Positions 52,709-62,859 of a DNA stretch of 64,000 nucleotides are shown piece after piece. The position numbers were made by a program, and so were the translations under genes. The stretch spans positions 1-64,000 of the forward strand of contig CALULI010000004.1 of the NCBI GenBank assembly GCA_944321455.1, in the 5' to 3' direction. The notes below the pieces were generated by a model. The model did no database searches, was not told where the DNA came from, and worked only from the letters and a program-made list of their open reading frames with translations. Each line of letters starts with the position of its first letter. Positions within the stretch are counted from its first letter, which is position 1. The stretch is from an uncultured Eggerthellaceae bacterium (lineage in GTDB: Bacteria > Actinomycetota > Coriobacteriia > Coriobacteriales > Eggerthellaceae).

Positions 52709-53674
52709 TTAGAGGCGCAAGTTCATTTCTTCGGCACGCGCATACGCAGAGACAATCTTGGCAACCAGCGAATGACGCACAACGTCTTGAGACTTGAAAT
52801 CGCAAAATGCAATGTCATCAAGACCGCCAAGAACTTGGCGGACAGTCTTTAAGCCAGAAATACCTTTTGGCAGGTCAGTTTGCGTAATATCGCCTGTGAT
52901 AACCATCTTAGAGCCCATACCTAGGCGGGTTAAAAACATTTTCATCTGTTGCGGTGTGGTGTTTTGTGCTTCGTCTAAAACAACAAAGGCATCGTTGAGC
53001 GTACGACCACGCATAAACGCTAAAGGCGCAATCTCAATAACGCCTTCGCTCATGTAGCGATTAACGCGCGCAGCGTCCATCATGTCAAAAAGCGCGTCAT
53101 AGAGAGGGCGAATATAGGGGTCAATCTTTTCCGTTAGCGTTCCTGGCAAAAAACCAAGATTCTCCCCTGCTTCCACCACAGGACGCGTCAGAACAATTCG
53201 CCCTACCTCTTTGCGATTAAACGCTGCTACCGCCATTGCCATAGCAAGGTAGGTTTTGCCCGTACCAGCAGGACCGATACCGAAGGTGATGGTGTTATGA
53301 CGAATAGCATCAACATAGGTTTTTTGCGTTGGTGTTTTAGGACGAATAACATGACCGCGATACGTCAAGAGCACGTCATTGCGAAGCGCCTGGGGCGCGT
53401 ATTCAGCAGTTCTCATAAGCGAAAGCGATCGATTGATGGAATCCAGGGTGATAGGTTCACCTTGTTGAGCGCTTTGCGTTAAGTCAGAGAAGAGCGTTGT
53501 GAGCGATTGAAGCTCTAATTCATCGCCCGTGATAGTGATTTCGTTTCCGCGGACGTTAATGCGGGAAGAAACAAAATCTTCAATAGCATGGAGATATTCG
53601 TCGTGCGGACCAACGATGCACGCCATATCAACATCGTGAGGAATTGTGATAAGAATTTGTGACTGTTCGCTCAT
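52709..53674 (-). CDS. phoH: PhoH-family ATPase
   Basis: A 321-residue PhoH-like protein. Walker A is GPAGTGKT (about 135-143), Walker B is FVVLDEAQN, and TRLGMGSKMVITGDITQTDLP is typical. The N-terminal 90 residues form a KH-like part. It is an RNA-linked ATPase, usually next to ybeY as here. Its start overlaps the mtaB stop by 4 nt. Confidence 0.95.
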   Translation of the reverse strand: MSEQSQILITIPHDVDMACIVGPHDEYLHAIEDFVSSRINVRGNEITITGDELELQSLTTLFSDLTQSAQQGEPITLDSINRSLSLMRTAEYAPQALRNDVLLTYRGHVIRPKTPTQKTYVDAIRHNTITFGIGPAGTGKTYLAMAMAVAAFNRKEVGRIVLTRPVVEAGENLGFLPGTLTEKIDPYIRPLYDALFDMMDAARVNRYMSEGVIEIAPLAFMRGRTLNDAFVVLDEAQNTTPQQMKMFLTRLGMGSKMVITGDITQTDLPKGISGLKTVRQVLGGLDDIAFCDFKSQDVVRHSLVAKIVSAYARAEEMNLRL

Positions 53675-54867
53675 GATTTAAAGATACCAGACGGATCATA
53701 ATTTGTTAAGGTGCGTTTGATGCGCGATCCAACGGGAATAGAAGACGGAACCTCAACTTTGAAATACGATTCGGTGGTTCCAATACCTGGTTGCTCAACT
53801 ACGATATCTTCAACAGTTCCCACAATCGCATTGGCAAACGCGCAGCGCATATCTTCTGCGCACGTTAAAAGCTCCTGCTCGCGTTTGCGAACGACGTCAG
53901 GGTGGATCTGATCCGCGCGCGCTGCGGCAGGGGTTCCTTGACGTTTCGAATACGGAAACACATGGATTTTCGAAAAGCCAACTTCCTTGGCTACCGTAAG
54001 CGTTTCCTGAAAATCAGAATCGGTTTCTCCAGGGAAGCCAACTATGATGTCAGTGCTCAATGAAAGACGCGGAATAGCCTCTTTCAAGGCAGCGCAAATG
54101 TGCAGAAACTGCTCAGCATCATAGGGTCTATACATTTCTTTGAGCACCTTCGTAGATCCCGACTGAAGCGGAAGGTGTAAATGCTGACACACGAATTCAG
54201 GATGGTCTGCAAGAAAGGAAATCAATTTCGACGAAACGGAACAGGGCTCAATTGAAGAAAGACGCAGACGGGTATCAGGCATTACGGCAATAAGACGCTC
54301 CAGCAAATCAACTAAATGATACATTGTGGAACCGTCTTGATAAGCATACGATCCCATGTCAATTCCTGTAAGCACCACTTCTTTGACACCCTTTTGTGCC
54401 AAACACGCAGCTTCTTCAACAACGTCATCAAGAGGACGCGACCAAGCTTTGCCGCGCGCAACGTGAACAATACAGTACGAACAAGCATGGTTGCATCCAT
54501 CTTGCACCTTGATGCCAACCCTCGTCGGAAACGTTTCCCCTACGCGTCCTGAAACAAAGGGGTCAATTAAATCTGATTTAGCAACAATTACCACGCGATC
54601 AGATAGCAAAGAAAGCTCTTCGGGATTAATGGTGGCTGCACAACCCGTTACCAAGAGCTGTGCTTTGGAATTTTCACGCGCTACCTTTCGAATGGTTTTA
54701 CGCGTTTTCTTTTCTGCTTCCCCCGTTACGGTGCACGTGTTAATAACGACGGTCTCTGCTTCGCGATAGGAAACAATTTCTGCCCCGCGCTGAAGATATG
54801 ATTGCGCAATGGAATCCGACTCAACGCGGTTTACCTTGCATCCTAAATTAACAACCGCAACCTTCAT
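53671..54867 (-). CDS. mtaB: tRNA threonylcarbamoyladenosine methylthiotransferase
   Basis: A 398-residue radical SAM methylthiotransferase. NLGCKVNRVESD (C10) and NTCTVTGEAEKKTRKTIRK mark the MtaB type; the radical SAM motif is CNHACSYCIV. It converts t6A37 to ms2t6A37. It overlaps rsmE and phoH by 4 nt each, so the three are coupled. Confidence 0.94.
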   Translation of the reverse strand: MKVAVVNLGCKVNRVESDSIAQSYLQRGAEIVSYREAETVVINTCTVTGEAEKKTRKTIRKVARENSKAQLLVTGCAATINPEELSLLSDRVVIVAKSDLIDPFVSGRVGETFPTRVGIKVQDGCNHACSYCIVHVARGKAWSRPLDDVVEEAACLAQKGVKEVVLTGIDMGSYAYQDGSTMYHLVDLLERLIAVMPDTRLRLSSIEPCSVSSKLISFLADHPEFVCQHLHLPLQSGSTKVLKEMYRPYDAEQFLHICAALKEAIPRLSLSTDIIVGFPGETDSDFQETLTVAKEVGFSKIHVFPYSKRQGTPAAARADQIHPDVVRKREQELLTCAEDMRCAFANAIVGTVEDIVVEQPGIGTTESYFKVEVPSSIPVGSRIKRTLTNYDPSGIFKS

Positions 54868-55733
54868 GCGCGCTCCAATTCGTACATCACAAGACTAGGA
54901 GCTAAAAGACCGGCCGTTTCGGTGCGAAGAATGCTGGGGCCTAATGTCACAACGTGTGCACTCGTATTGTAGGAGCAAAGCATCTCAACTTCTTCGCTCG
55001 ATAATCCGCCTTCAGGACCTACCACAACCCCGACTGAAAGATTCGCACTAGCGGTAGAACCACCGTTTAAGATATCAGAATCAGCTGAAGGATTCGCAAA
55101 CGAAGAATCCGCCAGCGAAGAATCCGAAGGTGTACGATTCTTGGTTGCTACCCGTTCAATCAACGGATGCAATGCTTTGGCGATAGTAGCTGAAAGAGGT
55201 GCTTCCTCCCAAAAAATCAAAAGCGCATCAAATGATGCAAGAAGCTCGCACGCATCTTTAATCGTCTGCGTATCATAGAGATGCGGCATGACAGATTGAC
55301 CGCTTTGCATAGCGGCACTCTTAATAAGCGCCTGCCACCGTTTTGCTCGGGTTGCTTTTTTCTTGCTATCCAGCTTCACAATACTGCGACTGCACTCAAG
55401 CGGAACAAACGCGCGTACTCCAACTTCAGTGGCGTGACGAAAGACAGTATCCATTTTGTCACTTTTGGCAAGACCCTGAAACAGCGTAATATGGGGACGC
55501 TCAGCGCTCTCTAAGCGTTGTGCAATAGAAACAACCACTTCCTCACGCGATAGCGATTCAACTACGCATTCAAAGTAGTCCGCATCTGCATCAATGACCG
55601 CAAGATGTTCGCCAACTTGCAAGCGAAGCGCATTGAAATGTTTGCGATCTTCACTTGACAAGCGCAACACAAAACGTGGCGTTTCAATAGATGAAAGTAT
55701 TTGCTCATCTAAAAAGAAATGAGGAAGCGACAT
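54864..55733 (-). CDS. rsmE: 16S rRNA m3U1498 methyltransferase
   Basis: A 289-residue SPOUT methyltransferase, longer than the usual 240-250. The knot has VGPEGGLSSEEVEML and TLGPSILRTETAGL. A Ser/Ala/Asp-rich insert of about 35 residues (NRTPSDSSLADSSFANPSAD) lies just before the SAM site and is coded by imperfect repeats near 55082-55135. The start lies 8 nt after dnaJ. Confidence 0.94.
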   Translation of the reverse strand: MSLPHFFLDEQILSSIETPRFVLRLSSEDRKHFNALRLQVGEHLAVIDADADYFECVVESLSREEVVVSIAQRLESAERPHITLFQGLAKSDKMDTVFRHATEVGVRAFVPLECSRSIVKLDSKKKATRAKRWQALIKSAAMQSGQSVMPHLYDTQTIKDACELLASFDALLIFWEEAPLSATIAKALHPLIERVATKNRTPSDSSLADSSFANPSADSDILNGGSTASANLSVGVVVGPEGGLSSEEVEMLCSYNTSAHVVTLGPSILRTETAGLLAPSLVMYELERA

Positions 55734-55741
55734 AGTGGTTC

Positions 55742-56869
55742 CTAGGAAGTAAACGCATCACGAATTTTCTTAAAAGGGCTCTTTGCCTCAGCGAATGATT
55801 CGCCCATTTCATCGGCAAGCTTTTCAAGAATTTCGCGCTCAGCCTTAGAAAGACGTGATGGAATCTTTACTTCAATGTGAACATAGAGATCGCCGCGTGA
55901 TTCGCTTCTAAACTTAGGCATGCCATAACCACGAACACGAATAACCTGGCCATATTGGCAACCGTCAGGAATAGCTACCTTAACTACTTCGTTGTCGTAA
56001 ATGCCTTCAACCTCAATTTCAGCACCTAAGGCTGCCTGCACCATTGAAATAGTGGTCGATGCGTGAAGGTCGTCACCATCGCGTTCGAAGAATTCGTGAG
56101 GCTCAATGCGGCAGGTCACAATCAAATCACCTGCTGCCGCACCGCGAATACCCGCCTCACCATAGCCAGAAAGGCGCAGTTGCTGACCATCGCGAATGCC
56201 CACAGGAATATCAACCGACAAGCGCTGACGATCAGGGACGCGGCCCTGTCCTTCGCATTCAGGACATGGGTTGTCGATAATTTTGCCTGAACCACCGCAC
56301 TTACTACAGGTAGAAGCTGCTTGCATATCACCTAAGAAGGTGTGCTGAACCGTCACCACACGACCCTGACCATTACATTCAGGGCACGTTACTTCCTGAC
56401 CGTTTTCACCTAAACCGGTGCCTTCGCAGTCAGGACAGGGAGCAAGGCGGTCGTAAACAATTTCCTTTTTAACGCCAGCTGCCGCTTCTTCCAGCGTGAT
56501 GCGCAGACCAACACCCATATCGCGACCTTCTTTGCGAACCTGCGTGCGCCCTGCTGCAGCGCCGCCAAAGAAAGAGCTGAAAATATCGCCCATACCAAAG
56601 CCACCGAAGAGGTCTTCGAAATCAACGTACTGTTGACCTCCGCCAGCAGCAGCGCCAGGAATGGTACCAAAACGATCATACTGAGCACGTTTATTAGGGT
56701 CACTTAAAACGTCATACGCTTCGTTGAGTTCCTTAAAACGATCTTCTGCGTCGGGTGCTTTGTTGATATCAGGATGTAACTGACGTGCTTTTTTACGAAA
56801 TGCTTTCTTAATTTCGTCGTCAGTAGCTGTTTTAGCAACACCGAGAATCTCATACAGATCTTTGGCCAT
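55742..56869 (-). CDS. dnaJ: Chaperone DnaJ
   Basis: A 375-residue class I DnaJ: J domain with HPD, Gly/Phe-rich region, four zinc repeats ([32 protein letters not shown]) and the C-terminal substrate domains. It delivers substrates to DnaK. It follows hrcA by 23 nt and shares its CIRCE-like operator. Confidence 0.97.
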   Translation of the reverse strand: MAKDLYEILGVAKTATDDEIKKAFRKKARQLHPDINKAPDAEDRFKELNEAYDVLSDPNKRAQYDRFGTIPGAAAGGGQQYVDFEDLFGGFGMGDIFSSFFGGAAAGRTQVRKEGRDMGVGLRITLEEAAAGVKKEIVYDRLAPCPDCEGTGLGENGQEVTCPECNGQGRVVTVQHTFLGDMQAASTCSKCGGSGKIIDNPCPECEGQGRVPDRQRLSVDIPVGIRDGQQLRLSGYGEAGIRGAAAGDLIVTCRIEPHEFFERDGDDLHASTTISMVQAALGAEIEVEGIYDNEVVKVAIPDGCQYGQVIRVRGYGMPKFRSESRGDLYVHIEVKIPSRLSKAEREILEKLADEMGESFAEAKSPFKKIRDAFTS

Positions 56870-56892
56870 TGAATAGCTCTCTCTTTCTCCTG

Positions 56893-57888
56893 TTATCGTT
56901 CGTTAAGAATATGTTTTGCTGTTTTAAGGGCTTTTAAAACCAGCGAATAGTTCATGCGCGTTGGTCCAACAATGGCAATAAAACCACAGTTGTCATCCTC
57001 GCCAATTTTTGAGGCAACCAACGAAACATCTGAAAGCGCATCAGAATCATTTTCATGACCGATGCGAACAATAGGCCCATCGGAGTTTAGCGCATCTCTA
57101 AATATATGCAACAAAACCGTGTCATCTTCAAGTTCTTCAAGAACAGGCAAAAGGCGCGATGAATCACTGAACTCAGGCTGGCTAAGCAGCATACGCATAC
57201 CAAGCGCTGAAGGATGAATGGTGTCGAATTCTTTGAGCGCGTTGAGCAGTTCGCTCATAGTGGTGCTAAAGAGCGGGTCTTGCAAAACTTCAGGATCAAG
57301 CGGAAGCGTAACGCCTGAAGACACCAGCGACTTGCCCGCTAACACACGATTGAGCAGCTTTTCGGTATGGCGAAGGTCATCTTCAGTAATTGGTTTGGTA
57401 ACACGAATTTGGCGATTAACAACCTGAGCATCGTCGGTTACCGCAACCAACAGATAGCGAAACTCCGTTAAATAGATGAGGCTGATTTGTTTGAGCGATA
57501 GCGCAACCTGACGTGGTGGCACCGCAAAAGCAAGGCATTGGGTTAGACGAGAAAGCACCTGAGAGGTTTTGTGAAAAAGCCCATCAAGTTCTGTAGCGCT
57601 TTCACGAAGCATTTTGACTGAAGCAGGGTCAAATTCATCAATATGATGAGCCAGCAGGTCATCCACAAACGCACGGTAGCCATAATCAGTAGGAATACGT
57701 CCTGCTGACGTATGAGGCTGCGTGACATAGCCCGCTTCTTCAAGAGAAGACAGTTCATTACGCACCGTAGCAGGACTAAATTCAAGGTTATAGCGCTCGA
57801 CAAGCGTGCGGGACCCAACGGGGGCCGCATGGGCGATATATTCCTCAATTAATGCGCGTAATACTATTTGACGTCTATCTGATAGCAA
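56893..57888 (-). CDS. hrcA: Heat-inducible repressor HrcA
   Basis: A 331-residue protein. [52 protein letters not shown] is the winged-helix region, followed by GAF-like and insert domains and the end [22 protein letters not shown]. It represses heat-shock operons at CIRCE sites; a CIRCE-like site lies 27 nt upstream. Confidence 0.97.
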   Translation of the reverse strand: MLSDRRQIVLRALIEEYIAHAAPVGSRTLVERYNLEFSPATVRNELSSLEEAGYVTQPHTSAGRIPTDYGYRAFVDDLLAHHIDEFDPASVKMLRESATELDGLFHKTSQVLSRLTQCLAFAVPPRQVALSLKQISLIYLTEFRYLLVAVTDDAQVVNRQIRVTKPITEDDLRHTEKLLNRVLAGKSLVSSGVTLPLDPEVLQDPLFSTTMSELLNALKEFDTIHPSALGMRMLLSQPEFSDSSRLLPVLEELEDDTVLLHIFRDALNSDGPIVRIGHENDSDALSDVSLVASKIGEDDNCGFIAIVGPTRMNYSLVLKALKTAKHILNER

Positions 57889-57914
57889 GACTTCCTTCTC
57901 TCGTCAGTAGCATT

Positions 57915-57941
57915 TTAGCAGTGTAAGGGCGAGACTGCTAA
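57915..57941. promoter_or_regulatory. CIRCE-like operator of hrcA-dnaJ
   Basis: TTAGCAGTG-N9-GACTGCTAA, the same size and spacing as CIRCE (TTAGCACTC-N9-GAGTGCTAA). The inner part of each arm is changed symmetrically, so the palindrome is kept. Confidence 0.75.
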
Positions 57942-57988
57942 TCTATTTGATCATACTGCGAAAAGCGGAATGAATTAATTGTTTGTTC

Positions 57989-59143
57989 TTATGGTTCCAA
58001 ACTGTAAATTCTTCCATACAAAACGTTGCCAAGAAGCCATCCTTTTTCGGTAGGCTTTAAACGCCCTGCATCTTCATATACCAAGTTGTCATCTATGAGA
58101 GACTCAAACGTATCTAAGGTGCCCTCAATTTCACGATCGATGCGCTCTACATATTCTTTCGAAACGCCTTCTGACATGCGCATACCTAAGAAGAGATCTT
58201 CAACAAGCATCTGGGGGCGGTTAAGCGTCTCAATAACGCCCTCTTCGTTAAAGCGAATGCGCTGATGGTCATTTTGTTTCATAGAAACCGCGCCTCTACC
58301 AATTCCTAAGTAGGGCACACCTGTCCAATACGCTTTATTGTGGCGGCACTCATGCCCAGGACGCGCATAGCTAGCGACTTCGTAGCGGTGATATCCCGCC
58401 GCAAAAAGGAGCTCTTCAGCTTCTTGCATCATGGATGCCTGGGTGTCAGGATCAATGTCTTCGGTTAAACCCTGTGATATCCGCTTTTCAAACGGTGTCT
58501 CCTCTTCAATTGATAAGGGGTAAATACTGATGTGCGGAATTTCTAAGGCAAGAGCCTTAGAAACACTATCAACAAAACTTTGGTGACTTTGCCCTGGGAT
58601 GCCACACATCAAATCAATACTTATATTGTCAAAGCGCACTTGAGCAGTCTTAATAGCTTCAACAGCCTGCGATGCAGAATGAATGCGACCAAGCGTCTGC
58701 AGCACTTCATTATCAAAGCTTTGAACACCCATAGATAGACGCGTAACACCGAGCGCAAAGATGTCTTTGACCATGGGAAGGGTAAGGCTTTCAGGATTAG
58801 CTTCCATGGTGCATTCAACTTCAGGCGTTAAATGCATAGAAAGAGACAACGTATAAATAAGACGTGAAAGCTCCTTGTTTCCAATATGACTAGGCGTTCC
58901 CCCACCTATATAGACCGTCTCAAGCTGTCCTAAAATCTCTTGGCGCGAATACCGACGAATCTTCATGATGAGCGAATCCATATACGATTCAATACGCGGA
59001 TCTCCACTCTCAATGGCTTCGGTCGTAAAATCGCAATAGGCGCATCGCTTCTTACAAAACGGAATATGAACATAGAGAGCGCGATACGACTGAAATTGAT
59101 CTTGGTCGAGCATTTGATCATCCATCACCATTTGATCATCCAT
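57989..59143 (-). CDS. hemW: Heme chaperone HemW-like radical SAM protein
   Basis: A 384-residue protein of the HemN/HemW family. The radical SAM motif is C30-x3-C34-x2-C37 (PFCKKRCAYCDF), preceded by YVHI, then IGGGTPSHI and MGVQSFDN. HemW-type proteins carry heme to targets. The start at 59143 follows AGGAG by 7 nt, directly after the dus stop. The first codons (MDDQMVMDDQM) come from a 16-bp direct repeat. Confidence 0.9.
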   Translation of the reverse strand: MDDQMVMDDQMLDQDQFQSYRALYVHIPFCKKRCAYCDFTTEAIESGDPRIESYMDSLIMKIRRYSRQEILGQLETVYIGGGTPSHIGNKELSRLIYTLSLSMHLTPEVECTMEANPESLTLPMVKDIFALGVTRLSMGVQSFDNEVLQTLGRIHSASQAVEAIKTAQVRFDNISIDLMCGIPGQSHQSFVDSVSKALALEIPHISIYPLSIEEETPFEKRISQGLTEDIDPDTQASMMQEAEELLFAAGYHRYEVASYARPGHECRHNKAYWTGVPYLGIGRGAVSMKQNDHQRIRFNEEGVIETLNRPQMLVEDLFLGMRMSEGVSKEYVERIDREIEGTLDTFESLIDDNLVYEDAGRLKPTEKGWLLGNVLYGRIYSLEP

Positions 59144-59144
59144 C
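59111..59144. repeat. 16-bp direct repeat over the hemW start
   Basis: CATTTGATCATCCATC occurs at 59111-59126 and exactly again at 59129-59144, 18 bp apart. It doubles the start region so that in-frame ATGs occur in both copies. Confidence 0.85.
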
Positions 59145-60134
59145 TTAGGACTCCTGAATTGATTCCTGAACCTTTTCAGCATAATTAGCAGCTTCGTTAA
59201 AAATCTGCTTGAAGTCTTCAAAGGTCACGGCGTCATTGAACGCACGACGATACACAGACGCCCCTGGCAATCCTGCCACATACCACATAGCATGCTTGCG
59301 CATACGAGCAAGATAATTTCCCTCGTGTTCTCGCAAGAGATACGCATGACGAATTGCCATATCCATTTTTTCACGTGGTGTTGGACGGGAAATAATCTCT
59401 CCCGTGGCTAGGTACGTTTGTATCTCACGAAAGATCCAGGGGTTTCCTTGCGCACCACGGCCAATCATGATGGCATCACATGATGTTTGATCGAACAGGG
59501 CTTTTGCAGAGGGGCCATCAACCACATCACCATTGCCCACAACAGGAATGCTTACCGCCTCTTTCACGCGTGCAATAACATCCCAGCAAGCGCTACCACG
59601 GTAAAACTGCTGAGCGTATCGCCCATGGACGGCAACGGCTGATGCGCCTGCTTGTTCGGCAAGCTGAGCAAATTCGGGAGCTGTTTCGTGATCAAGCTCG
59701 AAACCGCGCCTAAATTTAACGGTAACGGGAATAGAAACAGCAGATGAAACAGCCTTAATAATGGCAAACGCTAAATCAGGATCCTTCATCAAGGCAGCAC
59801 CGTCACCTTTTGAAGAAATCTTTTTTGCAGGACATCCCATGTTGATATCAATAGCAAAAATGGTATCTCCTAGGCGCTCTTCAAGCATTTGCGCTTCCTG
59901 CGCCATAGTTTGGGGTTCATGACCAAAGATCTGAACAACGACCGACGTTTCATTTGGTGCCAAACTAAGCAGGCCTTGCGTTTTCGCGTTGCCATAGCTC
60001 AGCGCCTTAGCAGAAACCATTTCGGTATAGGTCAGTTGAGCTCCCTGCTCAATACAGAGCTGCCTGAACACGTGATCAGTGACGCCAGCCTGCGGAGCCA
60101 AAATCAATTTTTTTGCATCAAACAACGAAGCCAC
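59145..60134 (-). CDS. dus: tRNA-dihydrouridine synthase
   Basis: A 329-residue FMN enzyme of the Dus family: LILAPQAGVTDHVFRQLC, IDINMGCPAKKI with the catalytic Cys, VTVKFRRGF, AVHGRYAQQFYRG and VVGNGDVVDG. It reduces uridines in the tRNA D-loop. It is between lepA (68 nt before) and hemW (1 nt after). Confidence 0.95.
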   Translation of the reverse strand: MASLFDAKKLILAPQAGVTDHVFRQLCIEQGAQLTYTEMVSAKALSYGNAKTQGLLSLAPNETSVVVQIFGHEPQTMAQEAQMLEERLGDTIFAIDINMGCPAKKISSKGDGAALMKDPDLAFAIIKAVSSAVSIPVTVKFRRGFELDHETAPEFAQLAEQAGASAVAVHGRYAQQFYRGSACWDVIARVKEAVSIPVVGNGDVVDGPSAKALFDQTSCDAIMIGRGAQGNPWIFREIQTYLATGEIISRPTPREKMDMAIRHAYLLREHEGNYLARMRKHAMWYVAGLPGASVYRRAFNDAVTFEDFKQIFNEAANYAEKVQESIQES

Positions 60135-60202
60135 TATTCGTCAACCTTTGTTCATGAGCCTATTTTTGTCAGCTTTGTTCCTCAAACTGAGTCCGACAGA
60201 TC

Positions 60203-62008
60203 TTATTCGTCAACCTTCAAAATTGCCATAAAGGCCTCTTGAGGCACTTCAACATTGCCAATGCTTTTCATGCGCTTCTTGCCCTTTTTCTGCTTTTCAA
60301 GCAACTTGCGCTTACGGGAAATGTCACCGCCATAACACTTAGCCAAAACATCCTTGCGAAGAGCACGCACCGTTTGACGTGATAAAACACGCGAGCCAAC
60401 CGCAGCCTGAATAGGCACTTCAAATTGCTGACGAGGAATGATCTCTTTGAGCTTTTCGCACAACACACGACCACGCTCATAGGCTTTATCGCTATGAACA
60501 ATGAATGACAGAGCGTCAATAGGCTTACCAGAGAGCAAAATATCTAGCTTGACCAGCTTAGATGGCTTGTAGTCATCAAAATCGTAGTCAAGTGACGCAT
60601 AACCTTTCGTACGGCTTTTAAGCTGATCGAAGTAATCCATGATCAGCTCTGACAGGGGCATTTCCCATAACATCTCAACCGTTTTCGTGCTGAGGTAATT
60701 CATGGTCTTAAATTCCCCACGGCGCGATACCGTTAATTCCATAACCGCACCAACGTAATCAGGTGGAATGAGAATTTTAGCTTTAAGATAAGGCTCTTCA
60801 ATGTGCTCAATTTCGCTGGCATCAGGCATGTCTTGAGGCGAATGGAGCGAAAGCATTTCGCCATTAGTTTTATATACGTGGTATTCAACAGAAGGGGCCG
60901 TAGCCAACAGATCAAGGTTAAATTCACGCTCAAGGCGCTCCTTGATAACCTCCATATGTAACAGACCCAAAAAGCCAACGCGAAAGCCAAAACCAAGTGC
61001 ATGACTTGTTTCAGGTTCATAGATAAGAGCAGGATCGTTGAGCGCAAGTTTTTCAAGCGCGTCTTTAAGGTCTTCGTATTGGTCACCATCAATGGGGAAA
61101 AGACCGGTAAATACCATAGACTTAACATCGCGATACCCAGGAAGTGGTTCTTCACAGCCGCCACGTACGAGCGTGATCGTGTCACCAACTTTTACGTGAG
61201 CAGGATCTTTAAGGCCGGTTACCAAATAACCAACTTCCCCTACCCCTAATTCATCGGTAGGAATTTCAGTTGGACGGCGTACCCCTACTTCTTCAGCAAG
61301 CGCTGTAGCACCCGTAGCCATCATTTTAATGGTGTCACCTTTATGAATGGCGCCATCAAAGATGCGAATAAGGGCAACAACGCCGCGGTAGGCGTCAAAA
61401 TATGAGTCAAAAATAAGCGCCCTCAACGGAGCGGTAGCATCTCCTTCTGGCGGGGTAATGGTATAGACAACCGCTTCAAGAAGATCATGAACGCCAACAC
61501 CTGTTTTACCACTCGCCAAAACGGCGTCATCAGCAGGGATAGCAAGACCGTCTTCGATTTCTGCACGAACGCGCTCAGGATCAGCTGCAGGAAGGTCAAT
61601 CTTGTTGATAAGCGGAATAATTTCCAGGTTTGCATTCATGGCCATCATGGCATTCGCAACCGTTTGCGCTTCAACACCTTGGGTGGCATCCACTACCAAC
61701 ACAGCGCCTTCGCACGCCGCCAAAGAACGAGAAACTTCATAGGTAAAGTCGACGTGACCTGGGGTGTCAATTAGGTTGAAATGATACGTCTGGCCATCAT
61801 CGGCCTTATAGTCAACGCGAACCGCTTGGCTTTTAATAGTGATGCCGCGCTCGCGTTCAATATCCATTGAGTCTAAAACCTGCTCTTTCATGTCACGCTT
61901 AGAAACCGTGTCAGTCATTTCAAGAATGCGGTCAGAAAGCGTGGACTTGCCATGGTCGATATGAGCAATAATCGAAAAATTGCGAATATAGTGTGGGTCA
62001 AGTGCCAT
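60203..62008 (-). CDS. lepA: Elongation factor 4
   Basis: A 601-residue translational GTPase: [29 protein letters not shown] and [10 protein letters not shown]; the LepA-specific C-terminus has [42 protein letters not shown]. It acts on stalled or assembling ribosomes. It diverges from rpsT across 186 nt. Confidence 0.97.
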   Translation of the reverse strand: MALDPHYIRNFSIIAHIDHGKSTLSDRILEMTDTVSKRDMKEQVLDSMDIERERGITIKSQAVRVDYKADDGQTYHFNLIDTPGHVDFTYEVSRSLAACEGAVLVVDATQGVEAQTVANAMMAMNANLEIIPLINKIDLPAADPERVRAEIEDGLAIPADDAVLASGKTGVGVHDLLEAVVYTITPPEGDATAPLRALIFDSYFDAYRGVVALIRIFDGAIHKGDTIKMMATGATALAEEVGVRRPTEIPTDELGVGEVGYLVTGLKDPAHVKVGDTITLVRGGCEEPLPGYRDVKSMVFTGLFPIDGDQYEDLKDALEKLALNDPALIYEPETSHALGFGFRVGFLGLLHMEVIKERLEREFNLDLLATAPSVEYHVYKTNGEMLSLHSPQDMPDASEIEHIEEPYLKAKILIPPDYVGAVMELTVSRRGEFKTMNYLSTKTVEMLWEMPLSELIMDYFDQLKSRTKGYASLDYDFDDYKPSKLVKLDILLSGKPIDALSFIVHSDKAYERGRVLCEKLKEIIPRQQFEVPIQAAVGSRVLSRQTVRALRKDVLAKCYGGDISRKRKLLEKQKKGKKRMKSIGNVEVPQEAFMAILKVDE

Positions 62009-62194
62009 TATTACTCTTTCTTCATCAGTTGCTATAATGAAAACACCGCAAAATTCTAACTCACTTGCTATAGTTTAGTTGGCCTTGAATAGGAAAATTG
62101 CGACAATTTCTAACGAGGGACTACTCTCGTGATCGATATTGTGATACTATTCTAAGGCTTTCGTCTACAAGAAGTATTATATGGAGGATAAAAC

Positions 62195-62692
62195 GTGGCG
62201 AACATTAAAAGTCAAAAGAAGCGCATTATTACCAACGAAAAAGCACGCATGCGTAATCGTGCTGTTCGTTCTGAACTTAAAACCGCAACTCGCGCTGTCC
62301 ATGAAGCTGTAGCTGCTCAAGATGGTGCAAAAGCATACGCTGCTGCATTGGACGCTTGCCGTTTGATGGACCGTGCAGTTACCAAGGGTGTTATCCACAA
62401 GCGTCAGGCCGCTAATCGCAAGAGCGGCATCATGAAGCTTGCTAATACGATTGTTACCGCTGAAGACATTGCAGCATATCAGCCAAAGGAAAAGAAGGCT
62501 CCTGTTGCTTCTGGCAACAAGAAGGCTGCCGCTAAGGCTGCTCGTAAAGAGGCAATGGCTGCTGCTTCTGCTGAAAAGGCAAAGCGCCGTGAGAAGACCC
62601 TCAAGGAAGAAGCTGCTGCTGCAAAGCGCAAGGCTGAAGAAGAGGCTGCTGCTGCAGCTGAAGAAGAAGCAACTGAAGAAGCTTCTGAATAA
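62195..62692 (+). CDS. rpsT: 30S ribosomal protein S20 with long C-terminal tail
   Basis: A 165-residue protein; typical S20 is 85-90. Residues 1-88 are S20 ([54 protein letters not shown]). Residues 89-165 are an Ala/Lys/Glu-rich, probably helical tail ending [13 protein letters not shown] start with GGAGGA upstream. It binds 16S rRNA; the tail's role is unknown. Confidence 0.95.
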   Translation: MANIKSQKKRIITNEKARMRNRAVRSELKTATRAVHEAVAAQDGAKAYAAALDACRLMDRAVTKGVIHKRQAANRKSGIMKLANTIVTAEDIAAYQPKEKKAPVASGNKKAAAKAARKEAMAAASAEKAKRREKTLKEEAAAAKRKAEEEAAAAAEEEATEEASE

Positions 62693-62734
62693 TTATTTGA
62701 TACTTACTCGGGTTTTACATCCGCATATCAAGAA

Positions 62735-62762
62735 CAAAAGAGCCCTTTCAAGGGCTCTTTTG
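62735..62762. terminator. Bidirectional terminator of rpsT and holA
   Basis: CAAAAGAGCCC-TTTCAA-GGGCTCTTTTG, an 11-bp perfect stem with T's on one side and A's on the other, between the convergent genes. Confidence 0.9.
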
Positions 62763-62859
62763 TTGTCTTAGTTTAGTTGTCTTACCTCACCTATGAACTT
62801 TAGGAGGGCTATAGGAGGTTATAGGAAACGTGTTGCGTTATAGCCCTATCATCTTCACT

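Noticed and set aside
52686-52805. N-terminal extension of YbeY with a Cys-rich leader
   Set aside because: It overlaps the end of phoH and has no ribosome site, whereas ATG 52685 has one.
62439-62771. A 110-residue Leu/Arg-rich frame overlapping rpsT
   Set aside because: It is the +1 shadow of the Ala/Lys-rich S20 tail.
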